From assembly GCA_037355855.1 (NCBI GenBank), contig CM074760.1, positions 3,898,501 through 3,962,500 on the forward strand: a stretch of DNA of 64,000 bases, given 5' to 3'. The translations under genes were made by a program, and so were the position numbers. Under the pieces are notes generated by a model, which saw nothing but the letters and a program-made list of their open reading frames with translations, did no database searches and was not told where the DNA came from. The stretch comes from Pseudo-nitzschia pungens. Lineage: Eukaryota > Bacillariophyta > Bacillariophyceae > Bacillariales > Bacillariaceae. Positions 30,326 through 40,280 of this stretch are shown here, piece after piece (the stretch's first letter is position 1; each line of letters begins with the position of its first letter).

Positions 30326-30632
30326 TCAGTCCATACTGTGATGGTGTGTGTCGGACCAAAGGGAGGGTGACTTCGGCTTTCGCAGAAGAAATAAAATCCA
30401 TAAGATCGTTCTTAACATAATAAGTTCGGCAATCACTGTTGGAATAGAGATGCCTGGAGAGGCCTTGAGATACATATCGGTAGGTGTGAAAGTGGCTCGA
30501 TTCTTGTTTGTATCCCTTGAAGGATTTTGATTTTCTTCTTCTTCCGGAGGCAATGCAGTTGCGACATTGGAATGTCTTGGGTATTCTGGGCTCATTGGCA
30601 AAGTGCCTTGGGTCGGAGGAAGCTTTCGGCAT
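30320..30632 (-). pseudogene. Transposase-like N-terminal fragment with a zinc-finger-like motif
   Basis: An ATG at 30632 opens about 104 unique residues, then the frame runs into the minisatellite. It contains a CRNC pair and a later FHTYRYVSQGLSRHLYSNSD segment ending in Cys, a C2H2-like pattern seen at the N-terminus of some eukaryotic DNA transposases. No catalytic core is present. Assignment is tentative; the location inside a TIR element supports it. Confidence 0.45.
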
Positions 30633-31464
30633 GGTGGTGTGTGTTTTTGTGATGCGATTCCGGTATGTGATGTGACACCACTGAAAAAAAAAGTTGACAA
30701 AGGTGCGTGACGAAACACTTTTGTGTGATTGAAGTAAATTGGATTAAAAATTATTTGTTGTGTTGAGTCAAGTGTGTCAAATGTGTAAAATGGAATGAAA
30801 ATGTGAAGAGGGACTGAATGTCAGGGTCTAGAACAGAACATTTCCGTCGACACGTTGGGGGAGTTGAGAAAAGGGAGAAATGTGGTTGAGAATAATGGAA
30901 AAAAGTGGAGAATAATGGAAAAAAGGTTGTGAAATAAAAAATTGGGGTCGCGTTTTTTTTAGACAAGTCGCGATTGGGTCGCGATCCGGTCGCGATTGGT
31001 CGCGATGGGTCGCGAACCAGTTTTCGGACGAACCACTATTGCATATACCACGAGCACACTAGTTACCACTCTAGAGGTACATTAGAGATGTCAAGTATCG
31101 ATGCCGGGCATGATGTGTTCTTTTAGAGGTTTAAACTGAGAGTATTCCAAAGAGTGAGGAGAGCTCGGATGGAGCTCCGAATAATAACTCGCTGATTCGT
31201 ATGTCAGTAAAGGGTCAGGGTATGTAGGTCCAGTACTTAATTCAACGTAGTGACCATACCCTTTACTTGCACCTGTAGCACCAGTACTGTAGTATACACG
31301 CTGTACACTGTAGTACTGTACTTCTGATCGATGCGCTCGCTAACTCGCTCGCTTGTGAACTAACTGCAGGGGCTGGGTATCTGGTTATAGTACAAATCGT
31401 ACACAATGACCATACCCCGACGGTAAGTAAGAGTACCATAATATCGAGGTGAAATATCTTCATA

Positions 31465-34379
31465 GTCCCCGTGATTCATGCCAGTACTCAACATCGTACA
31501 TAGCTCCATGTAGAACCACAGTAATACAAGATACCAATCCAAATCCAAAGCAACTCTTGCGTTGTGTCCATGTCTGTGTCCCCGGAATAAAGATCTCCAG
31601 GGCACACGTCAGTCGTGATCGAAAAGACTTCTTGGTACTTGCATGGATCATACAATAGATCACCTTGTTTCCGCGTTGCTTGTCAGAGAGCAACTGCATC
31701 AAATATTGCAGCTTTCATTATCAGCCTACTAGTATGCAACCTATAACAGGGACAGCATGTCCCCATATTAGTATCATTCTTGTAAGGCTCGTACTTGGAT
31801 AACATCAACTGTCCCCGCGAGTCTTCAATGAATCTTTTAAGAGCTTCTCACAGTTCCGCATGCTTATTGTTGAAGGCATTCCACGTGCAACGGAGACAGC
31901 ATGTCCCCGTGACGACGTTAGCGCTGTTCGTTCCCCTGTAACAGAGACATTATAATTGCGCTTGTAATAGTTGTCTCGCCTTGTTCTGCAAATGCTAATT
32001 TCAGGGCACGTCCTCATGACAGGGAATCACCTGGGAGCTTGGCCACACAGTTCCTCTGCGAGCCAGGCATCCAAGCCTCAACCTAATGGCCACTCGTCAT
32101 GCTCAGCGCTATACCTCCTGGCTGCGCTGTCGTACGGCGCTGCTAGTATTCATCGTGAAGAGAGGAGTACCACGCCATCATTCTGTCTCCGCTGTCAGAA
32201 TCCGGTTGCTTTGCTTGTTCCACTTCTCGTACTAATAACAGAGATGACATGTCCCCGTAACGGAAGCATCAGCTCGTACGCAGGCCTAGCGACTTATCAT
32301 TTGTTGCTAGGGCTCCACAGCAGGGAACGTCATAGCAGGCCGAGTCTCCACAGGTCTCATGTCCATAGCAGGGAACGCCATAATAGGCCGAGTCCCCACA
32401 GGTCTTATGTCCCGCAGGTCTTAGCACTACAACTGACGTCAGCATCCAAGGGTTCACCGTGAAGGCAGGAACGATCTAATTTGTCCCCGCTGACTGAAGC
32501 GGTGAACGCTTGTTCCTTGTCTTGACGTTGCTTGTGGTCCCTGAGCTCTGATTCAATTGCTTCCTGCAATCCGTATGTGCTCATAACGCGCTGCTCGTGT
32601 ACTGGCTCTGTTACAGTCGTAACAGAGCACGTCGTAGCAGGGCGATAACAGAGCGAGTCCCCACAGGTCTCAGCACTTCACCGTGAAGACAGGAACAGTC
32701 GAATCTGTCCCCGCTGTCAGAAGCGGTGAGTGCTTGTTCTTTGTTTCACATTGCGTCTGGCAGCGTTATCCACTGTCTACTGGCTCTTCAGCAGTGGTTC
32801 TATTGCTCCTAGTAGCAATCCGGCGGTTGCTCTTGCAACTGGCTGCAGATCCATAGCAGCAGGGAGTGCCATAACAGGCCTGTCCCCGCTGACTGAAGCG
32901 GTGGAGTACTAAAGCTTCTCGCTGCTGCCAATTGTTGCAATCCATATTTTGTATCAGTCATCCTTGTGTCTACCATGCTGCATCCTCTATCCATGTAGGT
33001 CATGAGCGCTGTACGTTGCTCCATATGTTGCTCCTTACATTAGATCGGTTGCAGTTCAACATGCCCCTCTATCTTCCGGTCGACAACGCGCTGCAGGTCC
33101 AAGCTGCGCTTGTCCCCTTGCTCCAGCCAATGTGGCTTCAGTTCAATGCGCCCTGTCTAACACCAACTATGCGCTGCAGGTCCAAGCTGCGCTTGTCCCC
33201 TTGCTCCAGCCAATGCGGCTTCAGGCTGCTGTAGGCTTTTCTCCTGTCAGGGCATCGACGTTGTCCTCTTGCTGCTGCTGCTGCTACTGCGCTTTCGCTG
33301 CAGCTGCTCTTTCGCTGCAAGGACAGGCATAAATATACCACATCGTCCCCGCTGTTCTTCAGGGAAAGGGAATAATCGGTCTGGCAAAAACTTTAGCATC
33401 TAGCGTCTCGCGTCTGTTGCGAATCGCGTCTATCGCATCTAGCATCTAGCATCTAGCGTCTGCTGCGAATCCTCGCGGCTTAATCAGTCCCTTTGCTTTG
33501 CTATCGATCCGACTATCAATTCCGTTGCTATTAATCCACCGTTCCGGCGTACAGCAATCCTGCATCGTTGTAAGGACAGAAATATAACAATCCCTTTGCT
33601 TCGGTTCATCTATCGATCCGTTGCTTGAATGCTATCGGCTATCGATCCGTTGCTATCAATCCACCGAGCGCTTTCAGTGTAAGGACAAGCTACATAGAGC
33701 ACATTGTCCCCGTTGTTCTTTCAGTGAAAGCAGCGTACATGGAGATTGTGGTGGGCAATTCGTCAGTCTTTCTCGTAGATCAGTCTTCGGGCACTACCGG
33801 TGACACTTCTTCTTCTGTCACGAGCAAAGATGGGCTTCTTGTTGAGGATATTGGTAGTTTCAGAGATCTTTTTGCAAATAATTGCAAACATACAAGCCTT
33901 TCGGCTATCATACAAGCCTTTCGGCTGTCATACAAGCCTTTTGGCCATCGAACGTCACGAACGTTCAGGTTCGATGCCAAGAAGGCATACAGGCCTTGCG
34001 GCCGATCCATCCCTGTAAACAACAGGGTCCCCGGATCCTATCCTCCCCTGTACACAACAGGGTCACTGGACGTTTCTATTTTCTATTGCAACCATTGCAA
34101 TCTTCAATTCTTTCGATTACATGGATACCCTATCCAAACGAGAAGAAATTGGCAATCACCAAGGATCTGTCGGTTGTCCAGGCGAAAGACGCTCGAAAAT
34201 ATTCCGATCGATTTGGTCTGTGTGTTACTGATTGCGAGAGGCCCTCTCTCGGTGACAGTCCTTTCGAACCCTAGACGATCAACCATCCAATCAGTCCGTC
34301 GATTGGTTCTTGATGGTAATCTCTGTACGTCACCTGGCTGCAATCCACACGTTCATTGCTTACGGCTCGTAGCAATCGG
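31465..34379 (-). other. Noncoding body of the copia-derived element
   Basis: No polymerase or capsid gene is present. Short direct duplications include 32320-32410 (two units with CAGGGAACG), 33090-33230 (two units with GCGCTGCAGGTCCAAGCTGC) and 33895-33945 (three units of CATACAAGCCTTTCGGCT). TGTCCCC recurs throughout, often as the hairpin described separately. Confidence 0.7.
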
Positions 34380-34860
34380 TCCCCACTTACACCTGCTGAT
34401 CGGGCTGAAGCTGATGGAGCCACCATCAACTCTGTTTCATAGACACTGGCGTGGGTCTCGTCCTAGTGTCCCGGTCTGTCTGTTCAGCAGCGAGTCCCCG
34501 TTTACATCACTGCGGATTCCGAAGAGACATTCGGACATCCACTGGAGGCACTGCGATGTCGATCGTCTTGTCAACGATTGAGTTTTACATCCAGCAGATG
34601 GTTCTTTTTCATCCGGGAAGCTCGGATACAAGACGTCCGGGTCCGACGCTCGTCTTCCAAGATCTCAGATGCCAGACGGTGATCGGCCGACTGTTTGTGC
34701 GTTTTTTACATCAATCGCCTGATGCCGTCGCGGATCAGGCATTCGGATTTCTTCAAGGCTCTAGTCAGCGTCCTGACATCGATGGCATTCTCATCGCGTT
34801 TCGGCGATTCGAATGTGTCCGGCCTTTCGGCCGAACGACGAGACCTTGGGTCTGATAAAC
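34380..34860 (-). promoter_or_regulatory. Leader shared with the autonomous copia element (probable packaging and priming region)
   Basis: Blocks such as CTGCTGATCGGGCTGA, GGAGCCACCATC, TGTTTCATAGACACTGG and CTCTAGTCAGCGTCCTGAC are shared with 53090-53420 of the autonomous copia element in the same order. At the LTR edge both elements read TTTATCAGACCCA in element orientation, which resembles the TATCAGA part of initiator-tRNA primer-binding sites. Confidence 0.8.
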
Positions 34861-35393
34861 TGTAATGATTTCGCTCGTCAGCAAAACAGGGAGAGCAGCA
34901 ACAACAGTACAGCATGGAGTGGTGGCAGTTGGTTAGACTACAGAGGATACTGTACAACCACTATTGCATATACCACGAGCACACTAGTTACCACTCTAGA
35001 GGTACATTAGAGATGTCAAGTATCGATGCCGGGCATGATGTGTTCTTTTAGAGGTTTAAACTGAGAGTATTCCAAAGAGTGAGGAGAGCTCGGATGGAGC
35101 TCCGAATAATAACTCGCTGATTCGTATGTCAGTAAAGGGTCAGGGTATGTAGGTCCAGTACTTAATTCAACGTAGTGACCATACCCTTTACTTGCACCTG
35201 TAGCACCAGTACTGTAGTATACACGCTGTACACTGTAGTACTGTACTTCTGATCGATGCGCTCGCTAACTCGCTCGCTTGTGAACTAACTGCAGGGGCTG
35301 GGTATCTGGTTATAGTACAAATCGTACACAATGACCATACCCCGACGGTAAGTAAGAGTACCATAATATCGAGGTGAAATATCTTCATATAGC

Positions 35394-35649
35394 AGTAAAG
35401 GATGATCCCCCAGTTGGTGCAGTTTATTGGACTGAAGAGGATGATGCTGTACTGAAGGAGTTACAGCAAGAGGATATCACACTTAACGACACAGAGGTTG
35501 GAAAGAAGATGGCAGAGGATCTTGGAAAATTAGCAGACTCAGCAAAAGCTATCATGAACGAGAAGATGGAGATTGCCAAGGCACACCTATCCACAGAGCA
35601 AATCGAAATGCTAGAGGCAGTGAAAGCACAGTGGCCTTGTGAGGAGTAG
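35394..35649 (+). pseudogene. C-terminal part of the split pogo-like transposase
   Basis: It begins directly after the TAGC target repeat. Joined to the left half, it continues KKEEILTAVVAV with KDDPPVGAVYW in one frame and runs to a TAG at 35647-35649. The segment is acidic and helical (about 85 residues). Confidence 0.88.
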
Positions 35650-35943
35650 CGCGAGCGCTTGTAGTTAATGTTCTTAGTGGTTTAAAATTTAGAGTGGTCT
35701 ATTTGTTACAGAGCAACTTGTCTTTATTATTGTTGCTGCAAATAGAAGACCGGAGCAAAAAAAGTGAGCAAAACTTCGACTCGGAGATTTCAAACCTCTA
35801 TCGATCGACATTACGGTTGGCAGACGGATGCTGGGACAGGATCAAGGCATATAGAGTTTTCAGCGCTAAAACTACCGGCTGACGCACCTGTACAAAATGT
35901 ACTGGTTCTACTGATGACACGGTCACTTTGGTTACTAAACTCT
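35650..35943. other. 3' region and right TIR of the pogo-like element
   Basis: It is noncoding. The right inverted repeat ends at 35943, followed by TA. Confidence 0.7.
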
Positions 35944-36282
35944 TACTGTACCCTACTTCTTATTATTAAAAATATTATGTACCGTAGAAGTAAATAATGT
36001 ACTTTGTACAGTACACCTACGTCTTGTACGTAATTTACTGGTACATACTTTTCTTCTTCTTATTTTTATTGAGATTGAGCAATTCCCGAAACTATATGTG
36101 TTCATATAATATCCTAGATTATATGCCTTCATTCTTTTGGCGCACCCAACAGACATGCATTAAAAATGGATGACAGACAGGCATGTAGAAGGTCTATTTT
36201 GGAATTTGGAATCTTGATTCGAAAAACAAAAAATGCTCTCTTTATTCCCTACCCGCTCGTCTATCGCCAATTTTTAGCATGT

Positions 36283-36579
36283 GTTCTTGTTTTCAGGATT
36301 CCCTTGAAATTTAATTTTGGTTGCATATTCTGGAGGAGGCAAATATGTCTCCTCCAGAATACGAAAAAATCGGTTAAGAATTTCATAAAAGTACTATGTT
36401 ACAGGCAGATAATAATATGTGTGCCACGTCACAAATAATGTAATATTACATGTGCATATTAGTTTCGGGAATCGCTCAAAATTTTTAACCGATTTTTTCA
36501 TATTCTGGAGGACGCATATTTGCCTCCTCCAGAATATGCAACCAGAATAAAATTTCAAGGGAATCTTGAAAACAAGAAC
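36283..36579. mobile_element. Fold-back MITE inside the Harbinger element
   Basis: Arms 36283-36384 and 36478-36579 are inverted copies of about 102 bp with few differences. Each arm also contains an internal hairpin, CTGGAGGAG paired with CTCCTCCAG. The 93-nt centre ends in TTTCGGGAATCGCTC, a copy of the Harbinger terminus. No target duplication was recognised. Confidence 0.75.
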
Positions 36580-36781
36580 CGACTATCAAATTTCAGTCAC
36601 TCAACGGATGTCAGTCACCCAACGGTCGACAAAGATGTGTTTCTTTTTTGTCCACTCGGAGTATGTTTTTTTGTTAACCTCTTTTCTTTTTTCTTTGCCA
36701 CAGTCCGGGATGCCACTCTTGTTGCTGTTGTTGCTGTTTTATTGCACCTCTTTTATTCGCAACCATCCAAATTGAAGAACA

Positions 36782-37785
36782 ATGACGCTGCTGACTCAAG
36801 ATGGTACAGGCATGCTGGCAAGCCATGCAATTATCACTGCTGGAATCGAGAGATCGAATATGGTGACGGGCGTGCGGTCGTATAAATTTTGCGGAAGCAA
36901 ACTCAGACATAATTTGAGAATACCACAATCGATAACAATCACCAAAAAGATGGTGCAAGGTGGAGGCCGGAGACCCGGTTCTGGGAACTACACAGAGGTG
37001 GAACTCAGGCACCTGTTTGCCGTGATGAGGGAGATCTTACCAATCAGACCAGAGGAGTGGCAGCGGGTTGCTGATAGACATGCAGAAAAATTCCTAGGAA
37101 GAGAGGTTGACTCCATCTGAAGGAAGTATTCAACATACCACCAAAAGCAAGTTCCAACCAGAGATCCTTTCTGTCCATGGGAAGTGAAAGAGGCAAAGAC
37201 AATCAAATGTTTGATTGCCAAAAGGGCTCAACTCGGAGAAGCAGAAGATGAGGTCTTCGATCTCCAAACCGGACAGTTCACCAAGAAGAACAACACGGAA
37301 GACGTCCCCCCCCACCACCACTTGGTCAACCTTCCCAACTAACCTTGACTGCTGATGACAATGACAATTCACGACCAGCAGCAGACGAGACTCCTGCTGT
37401 CTTGACTCCAGGGATTACTTCTGTGTCTTCTGGCTTATCTGTTTCTGCCAGAACAGCAAAAAGACAATACAACAGAAGAGGAGGAAGAGACAAAGCGCTT
37501 CAACACCTTGTAGAGTTGCAGAGAGAAGCGCTGTTGGACGCTAAGGATCATCGAAAGATGATGCTGGAAACTATCCAAGCTTGTGTCACCGGTGCTGTAG
37601 AGTTCTCTAAGAACATGTTTGCTGCTGCGAACCCTGCTGCTGCTGCGAATCATGCCGCTACTGTAAATCCTGTTGCAAATCCTGTTGCCACTGTTGCTGT
37701 TGCGAATCCTGTTACTGCTAAGAAGCGCAAGCGTCCTACTATTGATCTCAATGATAGTAGTGACAGCGACATCAATTTCGAATAA
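36782..37785 (+). pseudogene. SANT/Myb-like partner gene of Harbinger
   Basis: The first segment (to the TGA at 37118-37120) has GGRRPGSGNYTEVE followed by helices of a SANT-like DNA-binding domain (EEWQRVADRH). The same frame continues past the TGA with PFCPWEVKEAKTIK. A one-base change in the C-run near 37305-37313 then moves the frame to the segment ending at 37785, which includes GRDKALQHL, a helical stretch, an Asn-Pro-Ala-rich part and an RKRPTID tail. The gene therefore has one nonsense and one frameshift lesion. Confidence 0.75.
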
Positions 37786-37927
37786 AAGATGACGATTTAG
37801 GACAGCGATTTACAGAGTATTTCTTTGCCAGGAACATAAGTATGCTTGTTGTTAAGGCTACAGGCTAATTTTAGTACTTATCAAACGAAAACCCGAAAAT
37901 AATTAACTCAATCGAAACTTGCTATTA

Positions 37928-38937
37928 CTAATTATTAAGACTATCAAAGAAGTCGTTCGCCGTGTCATTTGGAATCAACTCATAAGAAAAGAACCCTTTG
38001 GTCTCGCTCATGAAGGTGTTCAGGATTGTATTAATCTGTACCCTTGACATTTGGTAGTTGTATAGAAGGATTGCAAGATTGAGTATGACTTTCCTCTCTC
38101 CAAACTTTTCTAAGGACATGTTGTCCTTTAGTCGTGGAAACCCCCCTTGGATCTGCCTCATCCCCCACTCAGAGAGTTGTCGACAGCTAGTTGCGGCATT
38201 GTTGAGTACCACATTGTGTGGCGTGTCAGGATCTTGTTGTCCACTCTTGATAAGGTAGTCTTTGCTTTGTTTGTGAAAAGCTGAGTCAACCACTACCCTT
38301 GCATTGAAATCATTGAACACCTTCTCCATCTTGTCGTATAAACCGTAGTCGGATATAGTACTATCATGCCAACATCCAGGGGCGTTATATACAGCAGCCC
38401 GGATCTTTCCATCCGGTGCAAATAAAAGCACAGAGTTGATAAAAGTTCCACTCGTTCACCCATTATAGAAGTTGTTCTGTATCAGCCAGTTACAGGATTT
38501 CTCGAATGGAAGTTTAAGTCCATCACAAGGGCCCAGACTCTGTGCTCCCCTAAGACAGGATATTTTGCAGCAAGGGCTTCAATGTATATCTAAACCTCAT
38601 CAGCAGTTGGCAACCTCACCTCTGCAAGGGGGTGTGATTGTAACACAGACAGAAGCCATTTGTACATGGGAGTAGCAGTTGAACCGAAAGCCCAGCCTAT
38701 TGCTCTTGCAGCGGATCCACGAGTTCTATACCAATACAAGAGGAGACCAAGGGAACCAATCGCATCGAGCTCTCTTTTTCTTCCGGTTTTAATCTTCAAC
38801 TTCCTAATAATTCCAGTGTCGACGTCAAAGGTATAAGTTTCGTACAAGGGTTGAAAGAGTTTGAGCATCTCGTTGAAGACTTCATGATTAACCCCACAGC
38901 AGTTTAAAAGCGCTTGCTCATTGCCGGATCTAAACAT
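37928..38937 (-). pseudogene. Harbinger DDE_Tnp_4 transposase
   Basis: From the ATG at 38937 there is an N-terminal helical domain, then the catalytic core: the first conserved Asp region near WAxCDG, YNAPGCWHDS, VVVDSAFHK and the Glu in LSEWGMRQIQGG. Lesions are a TAG at 38590-38592, a one-base deletion shortly downstream, and a TGA at 38456-38458. The enzyme cannot be made whole from this copy. Confidence 0.87.
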
Positions 38938-39443
38938 GTAAAGGAAGGGGGAAAGATTGTATCTCCTAATTGCAATTCGCGGCGTTCTCCGATCCCTGTT
39001 TCTTTTATCTTTATCTGACAGCCTTGGTCAATTGTAATCGACAGCTATATGCATGTCGTAGTAGTAGTAGCACAGTAGCTCAAGGGACATGGTATTGTTA
39101 TTTTCGATTGTTATTTCCGATTGAAAAAGAGGAGTTTTTTTGTTGGAGACACAACTACCCCCTGTTGTTGAGGATAGCAAATGCAAAAAAAACAGCGAGT
39201 ACAAGAAAAATTCGAAGAACTAACGGGTTGCTGGCGCGCTAAAAATTGGCGATAGAGGCCCGGGTAGGGAATAAAGAGAGCATTTTTTGTTTTTCGAAAC
39301 AAGATTCCAAATTCCAAAATAGACCTTCTACAAGCCTGTCTGTCATCCATTTTTAATGCATGTCTGTTGGGTGCGCCAAAAAGAATGAGGGCATATAATC
39401 TAGGATATTATATGAACGCATATAGTTTTGGGAATCGCTCATT

Positions 39444-40280
39444 GATGAAATAATTTTTATTTAAAAAAAATAAAAAATTGAAATTTCTTCATCTGATTTT
39501 GGTGTGTCTGTCATTGCTCCAAATACAACGATACCTATCGTAATTAGGATGATTGATCATTGTACATCGGGTGGCGTTGGTTTTTTTCGTTGTCTCTTGG
39601 ATTGAATTCAGAGATCCCGCCGCGCGCGCGTCCCGCCAAAAATCTCTTTCACCGTACAGTAAGTAAGGTTTGCGCTAACTTACCAGGTAGTAGCAAGTTA
39701 CTTCGGACTCCAGAGCGGTTTTTGTCTTCTCTCGTTGTTTCTCGTACGGTAGAAAATTCGTACCGCAGTTTAAGACGTCGTGCTGCTGTACAATCAAACT
39801 GCTGTACGGTATTACTTCGTACATGGAGTGGTATGGCGAGGGTAAAGCCTTTCTCATACATTCATGGAGTCTGGTATTGCGAGTTGGTAAAGCGTTAAGA
39901 TTACTCGTACAGGTTAGTAATGAAGTCACTGGTATCCTTTGATTGAGAGCGACTAACAGCTGTGGACAAACTGAAAACAGAACGAAAACTAGCAATTGCG
40001 CAAACCACTTTATCTCCTGTTCTTCGAAGTTTGCAAGGTTGTTCAATTGAACTTACTTTCAATCTCTAACATCGTTAGAATTTAATTGCTGCATTGGCTA
40101 TCTGTACCGTGACTATTGTTGCTGGCAACATTGACTTTCACAGATTGCCTCTTTTGGTCACAATTTTGTTCGCTTGTTGAAATCGATCCAGACTCATTTT
40201 CTTCCCACCCGCAGTATTATTGAATTTGCAAGTTTTTGTCTGGCCAAGGAATAATTGATTTTAGAACACGTCAGGGGACG
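39444..40280. other. Intergenic stretch upstream of CAF-1 gene
   Basis: It should contain the CAF-1 subunit promoter. No gene is seen. Confidence 0.5.

Larger units (their letters stand above)
24985..31030. mobile_element. 6.05-kb TIR element filled with satellites
   Basis: Perfect 24-bp terminal inverted repeats begin CGTCCGAAAACTGGTTCGCG and continue ACCC. The target duplication is AA (24983-24984 and 31031-31032); the intact right LTR of the host element shows the empty site with a single AA. Several further TCGCGACC/GGTCGCGA copies lie close to both ends, as expected for transposase-binding sites. Only a transposase-like N-terminal fragment remains (minus strand, 30632-30320). A 2-bp duplication plus subterminal repeats recalls CACTA/Plavaka-type elements, but the terminus is not CACTA, so the superfamily is open. 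Confidence 0.85.
24888..35389 (-). mobile_element. Non-autonomous copia-type LTR element (LARD-like)
   Basis: The right LTR is 34861-35389. The left LTR is split into 24888-24984 and 31033-31464; both total 529 bp with no difference seen. The plus-strand termini are TGTAATG and CTTCATA, and the target duplication is TAGC (24884-24887 and 35390-35393). Removing the element rejoins the transposase codons exactly. The interior (31465-34860) has no gag or pol. It shares the primer-binding region, the polypurine region and a leader segment (about 34380-34510 and 34740-34860) with the autonomous copia element at 45-54 kb, which probably supplies the enzymes. Confidence 0.92.
21568..35943 (+). mobile_element. 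Pogo/Tc1-like DNA transposon carrying nested insertions
   Basis: The left end AGGGTTTAGTAACCAAAGTG and the complement of the right end AGAGTTTAGTAACCAAAGTG form 27-bp inverted repeats with two mismatches. TA lies on both sides (21566-21567 and 35944-35945). The element itself is about 3.9 kb; the rest is a 10.5-kb retroelement inserted into its transposase gene. A DDD-type transposase with a psq/CENP-B-like N-terminus fits the pogo group. Confidence 0.88.
36077..39440. mobile_element. PIF/Harbinger-type transposon, 3364 bp, decayed
   Basis: Long inverted repeats of about 205 bp (36077-36280 against 39233-39440) begin GAGC then [A/G]ATTCCC[G/A]AAACTATATG. The 3-bp target duplication ATT lies at 36074-36076 and 39441-39443. 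The contents are the two-gene set typical of Harbinger: a SANT/Myb-like protein on plus and a DDE_Tnp_4 transposase on minus, convergent. Both genes are broken. Confidence 0.9.

Noticed and set aside
29186..30420. Long plus-strand frames (up to 282 aa) rich in Cys-Cys-Pro-Pro-Leu-Tyr-Tyr-Arg-Arg
   Set aside because: They exist in all three frames and arise from the minisatellite unit; there is no start context or conservation to support a protein.
33625..34581. 318-aa plus-strand frame inside the copia-derived element
   Set aside because: It is antisense to the element, crosses internal duplications and the conserved leader, and has no recognisable domain.
36077..36476. A separate 400-bp MITE between two Harbinger-type termini
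   Set aside because: The left 205 bp match the right TIR at 39.4 kb far beyond a MITE terminus, and the second terminus lies inside the fold-back element, so a single larger element is the simpler reading.
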